Assembly: GCA_965261585.1 (NCBI GenBank) | Contig: CBDHDN010000015.1 | Span: 1-64,000 of the forward strand | Direction of reading: 5' to 3' | DNA from: CBDHDN01 sp965261585 | Lineage (GTDB): Bacteria > Pseudomonadota > Alphaproteobacteria > UBA6615 | DNA: 64,000 nucleotides | Shown here: piece by piece, positions 29,496-37,658 of the stretch | How the letters are laid out: every line of letters begins with the position of its first letter | Numbering within the stretch: the stretch's first letter is position 1 | The notes under the pieces: model-generated | Seen by the model: the letters and a program-made list of their open reading frames with translations, nothing else | Told to the model about the DNA's origin: nothing | Database searches by the model: none | Position numbers and translations under genes: made by a program

Positions 29496-30375
29496 CTAGG
29501 CCCTTATCGTTGTCGACGCCCGCGAGGTCGGCGAAACGCCGGCCCGGGAACTCGATGTGGCCGTGACCGAACAGGATGGCATCGATGTCCGGCACCTCGG
29601 AGAGATAGAACGTCGCGTTCTCGTCCAGGCCATGGCGCGTTGCGGTCGTCAGGCTCGAGTGCGGCACCGCGACGACGATGTCGGCGCCTGCCGCCTTCAT
29701 CTGCGGCACGAAGGTGCGCGCCGTGTCGACGATGTCCCTGGTAGTGACCTTACCGGTCAGGTTCTGCTTGTCCCACTGCATGATCTGCGGCGGCACGAAG
29801 CCGATGACCCCGACCTTGATGTCGTGCGGCGTGCCGTCCTCGGCCATCAGCGTGCGGTCGAGGATCAGGAAGGGCGTGAAGAACGGCTCGTCGTTGGTCG
29901 CATCGTCGTCGCCGTCGTCGATGAAGACGTTGGCGTTGACGTATGGAAACTCAGCGCCGTCGAGCGACCGCATCAAGAAGTCGACGCCATAGTTGAACTC
30001 GTGGTTGCCGATGTTCGCGGCGTCGTAGTCGAGCAGGTTCATCGCCTTGTAGACGGGGTGTACGTCGCCTTCGCCAAGGCCCCGCTGGCGGGCGATGAAG
30101 TCGCCCAACGGATTGCCCTGGATCAAATCGCCATTGTCGAACAGCAGCGAGTTCGCCACCTCGCCACGCGCCTGCTCGATCAGCGCGGCGGTGCGGGCCA
30201 GGCCGACGGCAACCGATGGCCGGTCCTGGAAATAGTCGTAGTCGACGATGTGGACGTGGATGTCCGTCGTCTCCATCAGGCGCAGCTTGACGGCGCTGTC
30301 GGCCAGCGCCGTCGTGGCCAGCAACGCGCCAATCAACCCCGTGGCCAACGGCAGCGTCAGTCGTGTCATGTTCAT
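29496..30375 (-). pseudogene. cpdB: cpdB 5' part, cut by IS1380
   Basis: N-terminal 293 codons of the periplasmic bifunctional phosphodiesterase/nucleotidase. Signal peptide LPLATGLIGALLATTALADS; metal-binding calcineurin-like motifs METTDIHVHI, FDNGDLIQGNP, IGNHEFNYG, VVAVPHSSL and LFGHGHIEFPG are all intact. The start at 30375 is preferred because AGGGGGA lies 9 nt upstream. The frame enters IS1380 DNA after GVDNDKGL and ends 20 codons later. A secreted fragment with the metal-binding domain could in principle still be made, but it lacks the substrate domain. Confidence 0.93.
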
Positions 30376-30429
30376 ATCCCATTCCCCCTGCATAACCGCG
30401 GCAGGTGCCCCCGCCGGTTTGTATCGATG

Positions 30430-30538
30430 CTAGTGCACCGACTCAGTCAGAGTCGTCACAGTGGAAACCTGATTCTGAATACAAAACAACGGGTTGCTCC
30501 AGCGCACGGTGAATCATTTGTCTGGATCGGTGCACTAG
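30430..30538. mobile_element. MITE copy B (109 bp, opposite orientation)
   Basis: Inverted relative to copies A and C, with both ends CTAGTGCACCGA/TCGGTGCACTAG intact and CTAG on each side. It lies 55 bp upstream of the cpdB start, so it may have separated cpdB from its promoter before the IS1380 insertion or supplied promoter parts. Confidence 0.92.
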
Positions 30539-30678
30539 CAGCATGACTGGGCCGAGTCCGCTGCCTTTCGATGCTGGACAGGTTGCATTTCAGGCGCTTT
30601 ACCGCGGTCTTAACCCGGTGGGCCTAGCCACGTGCCGGTATCCCTGCGGGGATTGATATTTACCTAATGGTCATGGGA

Positions 30679-30707
30679 TTGACGTTAGCGTCACTCGTGG
30701 CTATATG
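30679..30707 (+). promoter_or_regulatory. Predicted merR promoter and LiuR-like operator
   Basis: TTGACG (30679-30684) and TATATG (30702-30707) are separated by 17 bp. The -35 is embedded in a dyad TGACGTTAGCGTCA with perfect 5-bp arms, resembling operators described for MerR-type LiuR regulators of acyl-CoA catabolism. Transcription would begin at about 30713-30714, at or next to the ATG at 30714, suggesting a leaderless or nearly leaderless mRNA. Autoregulation by the adjacent MerR protein is inferred. Confidence 0.55.
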
Positions 30708-30713
30708 TGGGGG

Positions 30714-31178
30714 ATGATGGACGGCCAAGCTGCCCGGAGTTTGTACAGCATTACCGAACTCGCCGAAGAGCTTGGCGTGACCGCCAGGGCTATCCGGTTC
30801 TATGAGGACAAGGGGCTGATCGCGCCCCAGCGGGTCGGCAACGCCCGGGTCTACGACCGGCGTGACCGCGGCCGCATGATCCTGATCATGCGCGGCAAAC
30901 GCCTCGGCTTCGCATTGCGCGAGATCCGTGACTGGCTCGATCTGTACGATGCGGATCCTGGGCAGGCCGGGCAGATGCAGGTGCTGCTCAACAAGACGCG
31001 TGGCCGCCGCGCCGAGCTGGAACGACAGCGCGACGATATCGAGGTCACGCTGGCCGAGTTGCGTGAGATCGAAGCGGCGGTTTTCAGCCATCTGCAGGCG
31101 AACAACGCGGCCAAGCCGCCGAACGGCGGGCTGCCGCACGGCGGGCCGTCGCACCAGCAACCCCGGCGTGGGAGGTGA
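30714..31178 (+). CDS. MerR-family transcriptional regulator (LiuR-like)
   Basis: A 154-residue regulator with an N-terminal winged helix (YSITELAEELGVTARAIRFYEDKGL), the MerR wing (RVYDRRDRGRMILIMRGKRLGF) and a C-terminal coiled-coil dimer helix, ending in a proline/glycine/histidine-rich tail. It lacks metal-binding cysteines, as in regulators of acyl-CoA metabolism. ATG 30714 is favoured because a start at 30705 would lie in the predicted -10 box. The gene is directly followed by the beta-oxidation genes (gap 2 bp to the thiolase ATG), so it likely controls its own operon. Confidence 0.88.
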   Translation: MMDGQAARSLYSITELAEELGVTARAIRFYEDKGLIAPQRVGNARVYDRRDRGRMILIMRGKRLGFALREIRDWLDLYDADPGQAGQMQVLLNKTRGRRAELERQRDDIEVTLAELREIEAAVFSHLQANNAAKPPNGGLPHGGPSHQQPRRGR

Positions 31179-31180
31179 CC

Positions 31181-32320
31181 ATGCATAAAGACGTCATGAT
31201 CGCGGGTTATGTGCGCTCGCCGTTCCATTTCGCCAACAAGGGCGAACTGGCGAAGCTGCGCCCCGACGAGATGGCGGCCCAGGTCGTGCGCGGCCTGTTG
31301 GACCAGACCGGGGTCGACCCGGCCGAGATCGAGGATCTGATCGTCGGCTGCGCATTTCCCGAGGCGGAGCAGGGGCTCAATGTCGCCCGCCTGATCGGTT
31401 TCCTCGCCGACCTGCCACTGACGGTCAGCGGGGCCACGGTCAACCGCTTCTGCGGCTCGTCCATGCAGGCGGTTCATGTCGCCGCCGGCGCCATCCAGAT
31501 GGACGCGGGCGACGCTTTCATCTGCGCCGGGGTCGAGTCCATGTCCCGCGTGCCGATCCCGGGCTTCAATCCTTCGCCGCATCCTGAGTTGGCGGCGCGC
31601 TATCCCCAGGCCTACATGTCGATGGGCGAGACGGCCGAGAACGTCGCCGAGAAGTATCAGATCCCGCGTGCCCGCCAGGAAGAGCTGGCGACCGCGAGCC
31701 ATGGCAAGGCCTTGGCGGCGCAGCAGGCCGGCCGCCTGAAAGACGAGATCATCGCCGTCACGAACGGCCATGGGCCGGTCGATGCCGACGGCTGCATCCG
31801 GGAGGGTACGTCGGCTGCGGCGCTCGCCGAGTTGAAACCGGCCTTCCGCGCGGACGGTACTGTGACGGCGGGCACGTCGTCGCCGCTGACCGACGGCGCC
31901 GCGGCGGTGCTTGTGACCTCCGCCGACTTCGCCAAGGCGCACGGCCTCAAGCCGCTGGCCAAGCTGCGTGCCGTCGCCGTCGCCGGCTGTGCGCCGGAAA
32001 TGATGGGCATCGGCCCCGTCGTCGCCACCCGCAAGGCACTGACGCGCGCCGGCCTCAAGATCGAGGATTTGGACATCGTCGAGTTGAACGAGGCCTTCGC
32101 GTCCCAGGCGCTGGCCTGCATCGACGACCTCGGCCTCGACATGGCCAAGGTCAACCTCGACGGCGGCGCGCTGGCGCTCGGCCACCCGCTGGGCGCGACC
32201 GGCGCGCGCATTACCGGCAAGGCGGCGCAGATCCTCAAGCGCGAGGGCAAGCAGCTGGCGCTGGCCAGCCAGTGCATCGGCGGCGGGCAGGGCATCGCGA
32301 CGATCCTGGAGGCCGTCTAA
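31181..32320 (+). CDS. fadA: Acetyl-CoA acyltransferase (3-ketoacyl-CoA thiolase)
   Basis: Last step of beta-oxidation: thiolytic cleavage of 3-ketoacyl-CoA. The 379 residues include the acyl-accepting cysteine C91 in NRFCGSSMQAVH, the VESMSRVP block, ELNEAFASQALACI and the terminal GGALALGHPLGATGAR with catalytic histidine. The start at 31181 follows a GGGAGGTGACC site. Its stop overlaps the start of the next gene (TAATG). Confidence 0.95.
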   Translation: MHKDVMIAGYVRSPFHFANKGELAKLRPDEMAAQVVRGLLDQTGVDPAEIEDLIVGCAFPEAEQGLNVARLIGFLADLPLTVSGATVNRFCGSSMQAVHVAAGAIQMDAGDAFICAGVESMSRVPIPGFNPSPHPELAARYPQAYMSMGETAENVAEKYQIPRARQEELATASHGKALAAQQAGRLKDEIIAVTNGHGPVDADGCIREGTSAAALAELKPAFRADGTVTAGTSSPLTDGAAAVLVTSADFAKAHGLKPLAKLRAVAVAGCAPEMMGIGPVVATRKALTRAGLKIEDLDIVELNEAFASQALACIDDLGLDMAKVNLDGGALALGHPLGATGARITGKAAQILKREGKQLALASQCIGGGQGIATILEAV

Positions 32321-34650
32321 TGGCGATCGTGCGCGTCGCCGTCATCGGCGCCGGCGTCATGGGGGCGGCGATTGCCGCCCACGTCGCCAACGCTGGCGTG
32401 CCGGTGCTGCTGCTGGACATCGTGCCCGAGGGCGCGACAGACCGTAACCAGGTTGCCGCCGGCGCGATCAAGCGCATGGCCGAGGCCGACCCGGCGCCGT
32501 TCATGAGCGGGCGCGCGGCCCGGCTCGTGAGCGCCGGCAACATCGAGGACGACCTCGCGAAGCTTGCCGACTGCGATTGGATCGTCGAGGCGGTGGTCGA
32601 GCGGCTCGACATCAAGCAGCGCCTCTATGGCGACATCGAGCGCCTGCGTAAGCCCGGCTCGATCGTCTCGTCGAACACCTCGACCTTGCCGCTGGCGCAG
32701 CTCGTGAAGGGCCTGCCCGAGACGTTTGCCCAGGACTTTCTGATCACGCACTTCTTCAACCCGCCGCGCTACATGCGGCTGCTGGAGATCGTGACGGGTC
32801 CGAAGACGCGGGGCCAGGCGGTCGCGACCATGACCGAATTCGCCGACGTGCGCCTCGGCAAGGGCGTCGTCGCCGGCCACGATACGCCCGGCTTCATCGC
32901 CAACCGCATCGGCACGTTCTGGATCCAGTGCGCGATCGTCGAGGCGTTCGATCGCGGCCTGACAGTGGAGGAGGCGGACGCGCTGATGAGCCGGCCGATC
33001 GGCGTGCCGAAGACCGGCGTGTTCGCGCTTGTCGATCTGGTCGGCCTCGATCTGATGCCCCATGTCGACCGCAATCTCTCCGAGTCCCTGCCGGCCACGG
33101 ATGCCTACCAGGGCATCCGCCGCGAGCTGCCGCTGGTCCAGCAGATGATCGCCGACGGCTACACCGGGCGGAAGGGCAAGGGCGGCTTCTTCCGGCTGAA
33201 CACGGAAGGCGGCGGCCGCATCAAGGAGGCGAAGAACCTCAAGACCGGCGACTACGCGCCGGCCGAGAAGCCAGTGCTGGCCAGCCTCGATGCGTCCAAG
33301 ACGGGCGGCCCGCGCGCCCTGTTCGAGCACGGCGACAAGGGCGGCCAATACGTCCGCGCCGTGCTGTCGCAGACGCTCGCCTACGCCTCCGCGCTGGTGC
33401 CGGAGATCGCCGACGACATCGCCGCCGTCGATCGCGCCATGCAGCTCGGCTACAACTGGAAGTACGGGCCGTTCGAGCTGATCGACCGCCTCGGCGCCGG
33501 CTATTTCGCCGACGCCTTGCGCAGCGACGGCCGCACGGTGCCGGCCTTGCTGGAGACGGCGGCCGAAGCCGGCGCGTTCTATAGCGTGCAGGAGGGGCGG
33601 CGCCAATACCTGGCCATCGATGGCGGTTTCGTCGACCTGGCGCGGCCGCCCGGCGTGCTGCTGTTGGAAGACGTCAAGCGGCGCGGCGAGCCGCTGGCCA
33701 AGAACGGCTCGGCGAAGCTGTGGGACATCGGTGACGGCGTCGTCTGCTTCGAGGTCACGACCAAGCTCAACACGATCGACCCCGATGTGCTGGCCATGAT
33801 CAAGACCGCCATCGCCAAGGTGAAGGACGGCTACAAGGCCCTGGTCATCTACAACGAGGGCTCCCAGTTCTCGGCCGGCGCCAATCTGGGGCTCGCCCTG
33901 TTCGCCGCCAACACCGCGCTGTGGCCGATGATCGAGGACATGGTGTTCCAGGGCCAGAAGGCCTACCGGGCGCTTAAGTACGCGCCGTTCCCGGTGGTCG
34001 CCGCGCCGTCGGGGCTGGCGCTCGGCGGCGGCTGCGAGATCCTGCTCTATGCCGACGCCGTCCAGGCCCACACCGAGAGTTATGTCGGCCTGGTCGAGGC
34101 CGGCGTCGGCATCGTGCCGGCCTGGGGCGGTTGCACGGCCATGCTGGCGCGCTATGCGGCCGACCCGCGGCGGCCGAAGGGCCCGGTGGCGCCGGTTGCC
34201 CAGGCGTTCGAGACAATCGGCCTGGCCAAGGTCGCCAAGTCGGCGTTCGAGGCGCGCGAGCTCGGCTTCCTGCGGCGCGACGACGGCATCACGTTCAACC
34301 GTGAGCGGCTGTTGACCGACGCCAAGGCCAAGGCGCTGGCGCTGGCCGAGGCGTACGAGCCACCGGAGCCGCCGGAGATCACGCTGCCGGGGCCGACCGG
34401 CAAGGCGGCGCTCAATCTGGCGCGGCACGACCTCGACCTGAAAGGCCTCGTGACGCCGCACGACTCCGTCGTCGCCGATGCCCTGGGCGACGTGCTCACC
34501 GGCGGCGCCAAGGCCGACATGACGGTGCCGATGACCGAGGAGGCCGTCATGGCGTTGGAACGGGATGTCTTCATGCAGCTCGTCCGCACCCCGGCGACGC
34601 TGGCCCGCATGGAGCACACCCTCGAAACCGGCAAGCCGCTGCGGAACTAG
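32320..34650 (+). CDS. fadB: 3-hydroxyacyl-CoA dehydrogenase/enoyl-CoA hydratase fusion
   Basis: Multifunctional beta-oxidation enzyme of 776 residues in the dehydrogenase-first order found in many alphaproteobacteria: NAD-binding GAGVMGAAIA at residues 8-17, SSNTSTLPLAQL, the catalytic HFFNPPRYMRLLEIV histidine, a second dehydrogenase domain, then a C-terminal crotonase-like domain from about residue 465 (GSQFSAGANLGLAL, SGLALGGGCEILLYADAV). This differs from E. coli FadB, where the hydratase is N-terminal. It overlaps the thiolase stop by one base, so it is translationally coupled. Confidence 0.94.
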   Translation: MAIVRVAVIGAGVMGAAIAAHVANAGVPVLLLDIVPEGATDRNQVAAGAIKRMAEADPAPFMSGRAARLVSAGNIEDDLAKLADCDWIVEAVVERLDIKQRLYGDIERLRKPGSIVSSNTSTLPLAQLVKGLPETFAQDFLITHFFNPPRYMRLLEIVTGPKTRGQAVATMTEFADVRLGKGVVAGHDTPGFIANRIGTFWIQCAIVEAFDRGLTVEEADALMSRPIGVPKTGVFALVDLVGLDLMPHVDRNLSESLPATDAYQGIRRELPLVQQMIADGYTGRKGKGGFFRLNTEGGGRIKEAKNLKTGDYAPAEKPVLASLDASKTGGPRALFEHGDKGGQYVRAVLSQTLAYASALVPEIADDIAAVDRAMQLGYNWKYGPFELIDRLGAGYFADALRSDGRTVPALLETAAEAGAFYSVQEGRRQYLAIDGGFVDLARPPGVLLLEDVKRRGEPLAKNGSAKLWDIGDGVVCFEVTTKLNTIDPDVLAMIKTAIAKVKDGYKALVIYNEGSQFSAGANLGLALFAANTALWPMIEDMVFQGQKAYRALKYAPFPVVAAPSGLALGGGCEILLYADAVQAHTESYVGLVEAGVGIVPAWGGCTAMLARYAADPRRPKGPVAPVAQAFETIGLAKVAKSAFEARELGFLRRDDGITFNRERLLTDAKAKALALAEAYEPPEPPEITLPGPTGKAALNLARHDLDLKGLVTPHDSVVADALGDVLTGGAKADMTVPMTEEAVMALERDVFMQLVRTPATLARMEHTLETGKPLRN

Positions 34651-34690
34651 GGCAGGTACCCGCCTCATCTAGGAGGCCGGTGGCAAACAA

Positions 34691-34771
34691 GATGAACCAC
34701 AGAGACACAGAGGCACAGAGGATCAAATCAAAAGTGAGTTTCTCTGTGTCTCTGTGCCTCTGTGGTTCAAC
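34691..34771. repeat. Large hairpin of the ACCACAGAGACACAGAG type
   Basis: Arms of 27 bp (34694-34720 and 34742-34768) match at 25 positions around a 21-nt loop; the sequence is an alternating CACAGAG tract. This element type occurs in many unrelated bacteria. It lies between fadB and the acyl-CoA dehydrogenase and could terminate or attenuate transcription. A start codon at 34754 within it is spurious. Confidence 0.85.
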
Positions 34772-34840
34772 TTTATCGAAGCCGCGAGACACCGCCCCGC
34801 GGCGGGCAAGACACTCACAGCCAACTTCAGGTACGAGCCC

Positions 34841-36628
34841 ATGGTGACCTACAGCGCGCCCCTGGACGACATCCGTTTCGTGCTGCACGAGCTGTTCGAC
34901 TACGAAGGCACGGTGACGTCGCTGCCCGGCTATGAGGAGGCGAGCCGCGAGCTGGTCGACGCCGTGCTCGAGGAAGGCGCCAAGTTCTGCGAGAACGAGC
35001 TGCTGCCGCTCAACCTGCCGGGCGACGCCCAGGGTTGTATCTTCGAAAATGGCGTCGTGCGCACGCCGGACGGCTTCAAGCGCGCCTATGACGAGTTTGC
35101 CGCCGGCGGCTGGACCGGCCTGTCGTGCGATCCGGCCTATGGCGGGCAGGGGCTGCCGATGTCCGTGCAGTTCATCCTGCAAGAGCTGATCTGCTCCACC
35201 AACCTCAGCTTCGGCACCTATCCCTACCTGTCGCTGGGCGTCTACAAGGCGCTCGCCGAGCACGGCAGCGAGGCGCTGAAGCAGCGCTATCTGCCGAAGC
35301 TCGTCGACGGCACCTGGTCGGGCACCATGTGCCTCACCGAGCCCCATTGCGGCACCGATTTGGGCCTGATCCGCACCAAGGCCGTGCCGGACGGCAACGG
35401 CGCCTACAAGATCTCCGGCACCAAGATCTTCATCTCCGCCGGCGAGCACGATCTGGCCCAGAACATCATCCACCTGGTGCTGGCCAAGCTGCCCGACGCG
35501 CCGCCGGGCAGCCGCGGCATCTCTTTGTTCGTGGTGCCGAAGTTCCTGCCGGCCGACGACGGCAGCCCGGGCCCGCGCAACGGCGTCGCCTGCGGCTCCA
35601 TCGAGCACAAGATGGGCATCAAGGCGTCGGCGACCTGTGTCATGCACTTCGAGGCGGCCGCGGGCTATCTCGTCGGCCAGCCGCACAAGGGCATGCGCTA
35701 TATGTTCACGATGATGAACGGGGCCCGCCTGGCCGTCGCGGTCCAGGGCCTCGGCCTGTCCGAGACCGCCTACCAGTCGGCCACGTCCTACGCGCGCGAG
35801 CGCCTGCAGGGCCGCGCGCTCTCGGGCACCAAGGCGCCGGACAAGCCGGCCGATCCGATCATCGTCCATCCCGACGTCCGCAAGACCCTGCTGACCATGC
35901 GCGCCTTCAACGAGGCGGCGCGGGCGCTCGCCGTGTGGGTCGGCATCAACCTCGACGTGGCCGCTAAACATCCCGATCCCGACAAGCGCCAGGAGGCCGA
36001 TGACCTGGTCGCGCTGCTGACGCCGATCGTCAAGGCCCACTTCACGGACTTCGGCTGCACGGCGACGAATTTGGGCATGCAGATCTATGGCGGCCACGGC
36101 TACATCCACGAGACGGGTATGGAGCAGCTCGCCCGCGACGCCCGCATCGCGCCGATCTACGAAGGCGCCAACGGGATCCAGGGGCTCGATCTGGTCGGCC
36201 GCAAACTCGGCCTGCATATGGGCCGCCTGCTGCGCCGTTTTTTCCACCCGGTCGCCGCGTTCCTCGAGGAGAACATCGAGGATGCGCAGATGTCCGACTT
36301 CGCGATGCCGCTGGCCAAGGCGTTCGGCCGCCTGCAGCAGGCGACCGCCTGGATCGCCGAGCAGGGCCTGCGCGATGCGGAAGAGGCCGGCGCCGCCGCC
36401 AGCGACTATTTGCGCCTGTTCGCCCTGGTCGCGCTCGCCTACATGTGGGCCCGCATGGCCAAGGCGGCGCTGGCCCAGACCAACGGCACGACGCCGGCCT
36501 TCTATGAAGCGAAGCTGGCCACCGCGCGCTTCTACATGACGCGCATGCTGCCGGAATCCTCGATGATGTTCGCCGCCATCATGGCCGGCAAGGCGCCGAT
36601 CATGGCCATGGACGAAGCGGCGTTCTGA
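34841..36628 (+). CDS. Acyl-CoA dehydrogenase with C-terminal extension
   Basis: FAD-dependent first step of beta-oxidation. At 595 residues it belongs to the long subgroup with an extra C-terminal domain. Visible are the flavin/substrate motifs LTEPHCGTDLGLI, KIFISAGEHD, HKMGIKASATC, the YGGHGYIHETG block and the catalytic glutamate in YEGANGIQ. It follows thiolase and FadB in the same direction, separated by the hairpin repeat. ATG 34841 is taken, as upstream codons fall in the repeat. A decayed copy of its last 35 codons lies at 36998-37110. Confidence 0.93.
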   Translation: MVTYSAPLDDIRFVLHELFDYEGTVTSLPGYEEASRELVDAVLEEGAKFCENELLPLNLPGDAQGCIFENGVVRTPDGFKRAYDEFAAGGWTGLSCDPAYGGQGLPMSVQFILQELICSTNLSFGTYPYLSLGVYKALAEHGSEALKQRYLPKLVDGTWSGTMCLTEPHCGTDLGLIRTKAVPDGNGAYKISGTKIFISAGEHDLAQNIIHLVLAKLPDAPPGSRGISLFVVPKFLPADDGSPGPRNGVACGSIEHKMGIKASATCVMHFEAAAGYLVGQPHKGMRYMFTMMNGARLAVAVQGLGLSETAYQSATSYARERLQGRALSGTKAPDKPADPIIVHPDVRKTLLTMRAFNEAARALAVWVGINLDVAAKHPDPDKRQEADDLVALLTPIVKAHFTDFGCTATNLGMQIYGGHGYIHETGMEQLARDARIAPIYEGANGIQGLDLVGRKLGLHMGRLLRRFFHPVAAFLEENIEDAQMSDFAMPLAKAFGRLQQATAWIAEQGLRDAEEAGAAASDYLRLFALVALAYMWARMAKAALAQTNGTTPAFYEAKLATARFYMTRMLPESSMMFAAIMAGKAPIMAMDEAAF

Positions 36629-36688
36629 GGCAGCTTCCGTTTCAACTCACGCTGCGCGACGGCGCCGAAAGCTGCCACCGGAGGTCCC

Positions 36689-36997
36689 ATGCGCTTCCCC
36701 AGGAAGTTCCAGCGTATGCTGGAGATCCAAATGGACGACGTCGTGCGTCCGGACGAGGTCTTGCTGACCTATGCGGTGTGCGCCTGTTTTCACGACAGCT
36801 GTGCATGGCATGGCTGGATCGTCGAATCCGTCGCGCGGAAGGGTGACCACCTGCCCGCCGACACGCACCAGCAGTGTCCCCAGTGCGGCAAGGAGACGTT
36901 CCCAACCGCCGCAAGACTGCGCCTCGTGCCGTCGCGCAACCGGACTCCGGAAGCGTGCGAGGACGAGGACTGGGTTACCGAGATCGAGTACGAGTAG
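36689..36997 (+). CDS. Small zinc-ribbon-like hypothetical protein
   Basis: 102 residues, GGAGG ribosome site 6 nt before the ATG. Four cysteines are arranged as CACFHDSCAWHGW and QQCPQCGKET, consistent with a zinc ribbon. An acidic C-terminus (EDEDWVTEIEYE) follows. I do not recognise the family. It is wedged between the acyl-CoA dehydrogenase and that gene's decayed copy, so it may have arrived with the duplicated segment. Confidence 0.55.
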   Translation: MRFPRKFQRMLEIQMDDVVRPDEVLLTYAVCACFHDSCAWHGWIVESVARKGDHLPADTHQQCPQCGKETFPTAARLRLVPSRNRTPEACEDEDWVTEIEYE

Positions 36998-37110
36998 GGG
37001 CGCGCGCTTCTTCATGACCCACATGATGCCCGATCCCTCCATGCCGTTCGCCGCCATCATGGCCGGCCAGGCCCCGATCATGGGCGATGGACGAAGCGGC
37101 GTTCTGAGGC
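36998..37110 (+). pseudogene. Duplicated 3' end of an acyl-CoA dehydrogenase gene
   Basis: The text ARFFMTHMMPDPSMPFAAIMAGQAPIM parallels the C-terminus of the upstream enzyme. The last 24 bases, GATGGACGAAGCGGCG and following, are identical to the end of that gene, but one extra base shifts the frame. Nothing of the paralog's body remains here. Confidence 0.85.
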
Positions 37111-37319
37111 CCGACCCCAACGATTGGGGGGCGCCTGGCGCGGGTCGGCCGACCCACCACTACGTCATCCTCGGCCGGCGAGCCGAGGACCCATCCCGTG
37201 TTTTGCGTTGGCGCCGCCAGCGGTTGCGACGATCTGATGCGTCGTCGCACGATCGTTGGGAGGGGCGGCTGGACGGTCCGCTGGAGGCGATACTCGAGAA
37301 AGAACCGAACCCCTGACTT

Positions 37320-37457
37320 GATCCGGGGCCCAGGAACACGGAAACAAGTTGAGACTGCGCACAACCACGGATCAGGTCGGGGACCGTTGGGTCTGAAGAA
37401 ACCGTGATCCGTGCGCCCGCGCCTCACGTCGGGTCCCGTGTTCCTGGGCCCCGGATA
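37320..37457. repeat. 22-bp inverted repeat pair
   Basis: GATCCGGGGCCCAGGAACAC (37320 onward) is repeated inverted as GTGTTCCTGGGCCCCGGAT (37438 onward), about 95 bp apart. Such GATCCGGGG-CCAGGAACA repeats are dispersed in alphaproteobacteria. The flanking 37111-37480 holds no gene; a CGTCATCCTCGG repeat with partner CCGAGGAC lies at 37165-37195. Confidence 0.65.
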
Positions 37458-37480
37458 TCGATGGATTGTTGCAACCCCGG

Positions 37481-37658
37481 TATCGGCCGCGGCGCGCCTA
37501 TCGTGCTGGATACGATCGGCATCGGCCCGAACCGGTTTCGCGACGTGCGCGCGCCGGTCAGCGATGCGCCGATGTCCACGTCGCTACTTGGCACCGGCTT
37601 TCTCGAGCGGCTTGAGTCTTACGAGGTCCGCGGCGACGTCATGTTGCCGCGCCGGTAG
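37481..37658 (+). pseudogene. Duplicated 3' end of an aspartic-protease gene
   Basis: Encodes GIGRGAPIVLDTIGIGPNRF through LESYEVRGDVMLPRR and a stop, closely matching the last 60 residues of the protease at 42964-43716; the first ~54 nt are identical. The active-site half is absent. It overlaps the 3' end of the histidine kinase gene on the other strand. Confidence 0.88.

Noticed and set aside
32317..34668. 783-codon reverse-strand frame opposite fadB
   Set aside because: Composition rich in Arg, Gln, His and Gly, typical of antisense frames in high-GC genes; no family features.
34754..34840. Upstream start for the acyl-CoA dehydrogenase
   Set aside because: Lies in the hairpin repeat and encodes non-homologous residues; ATG 34841 fits better.
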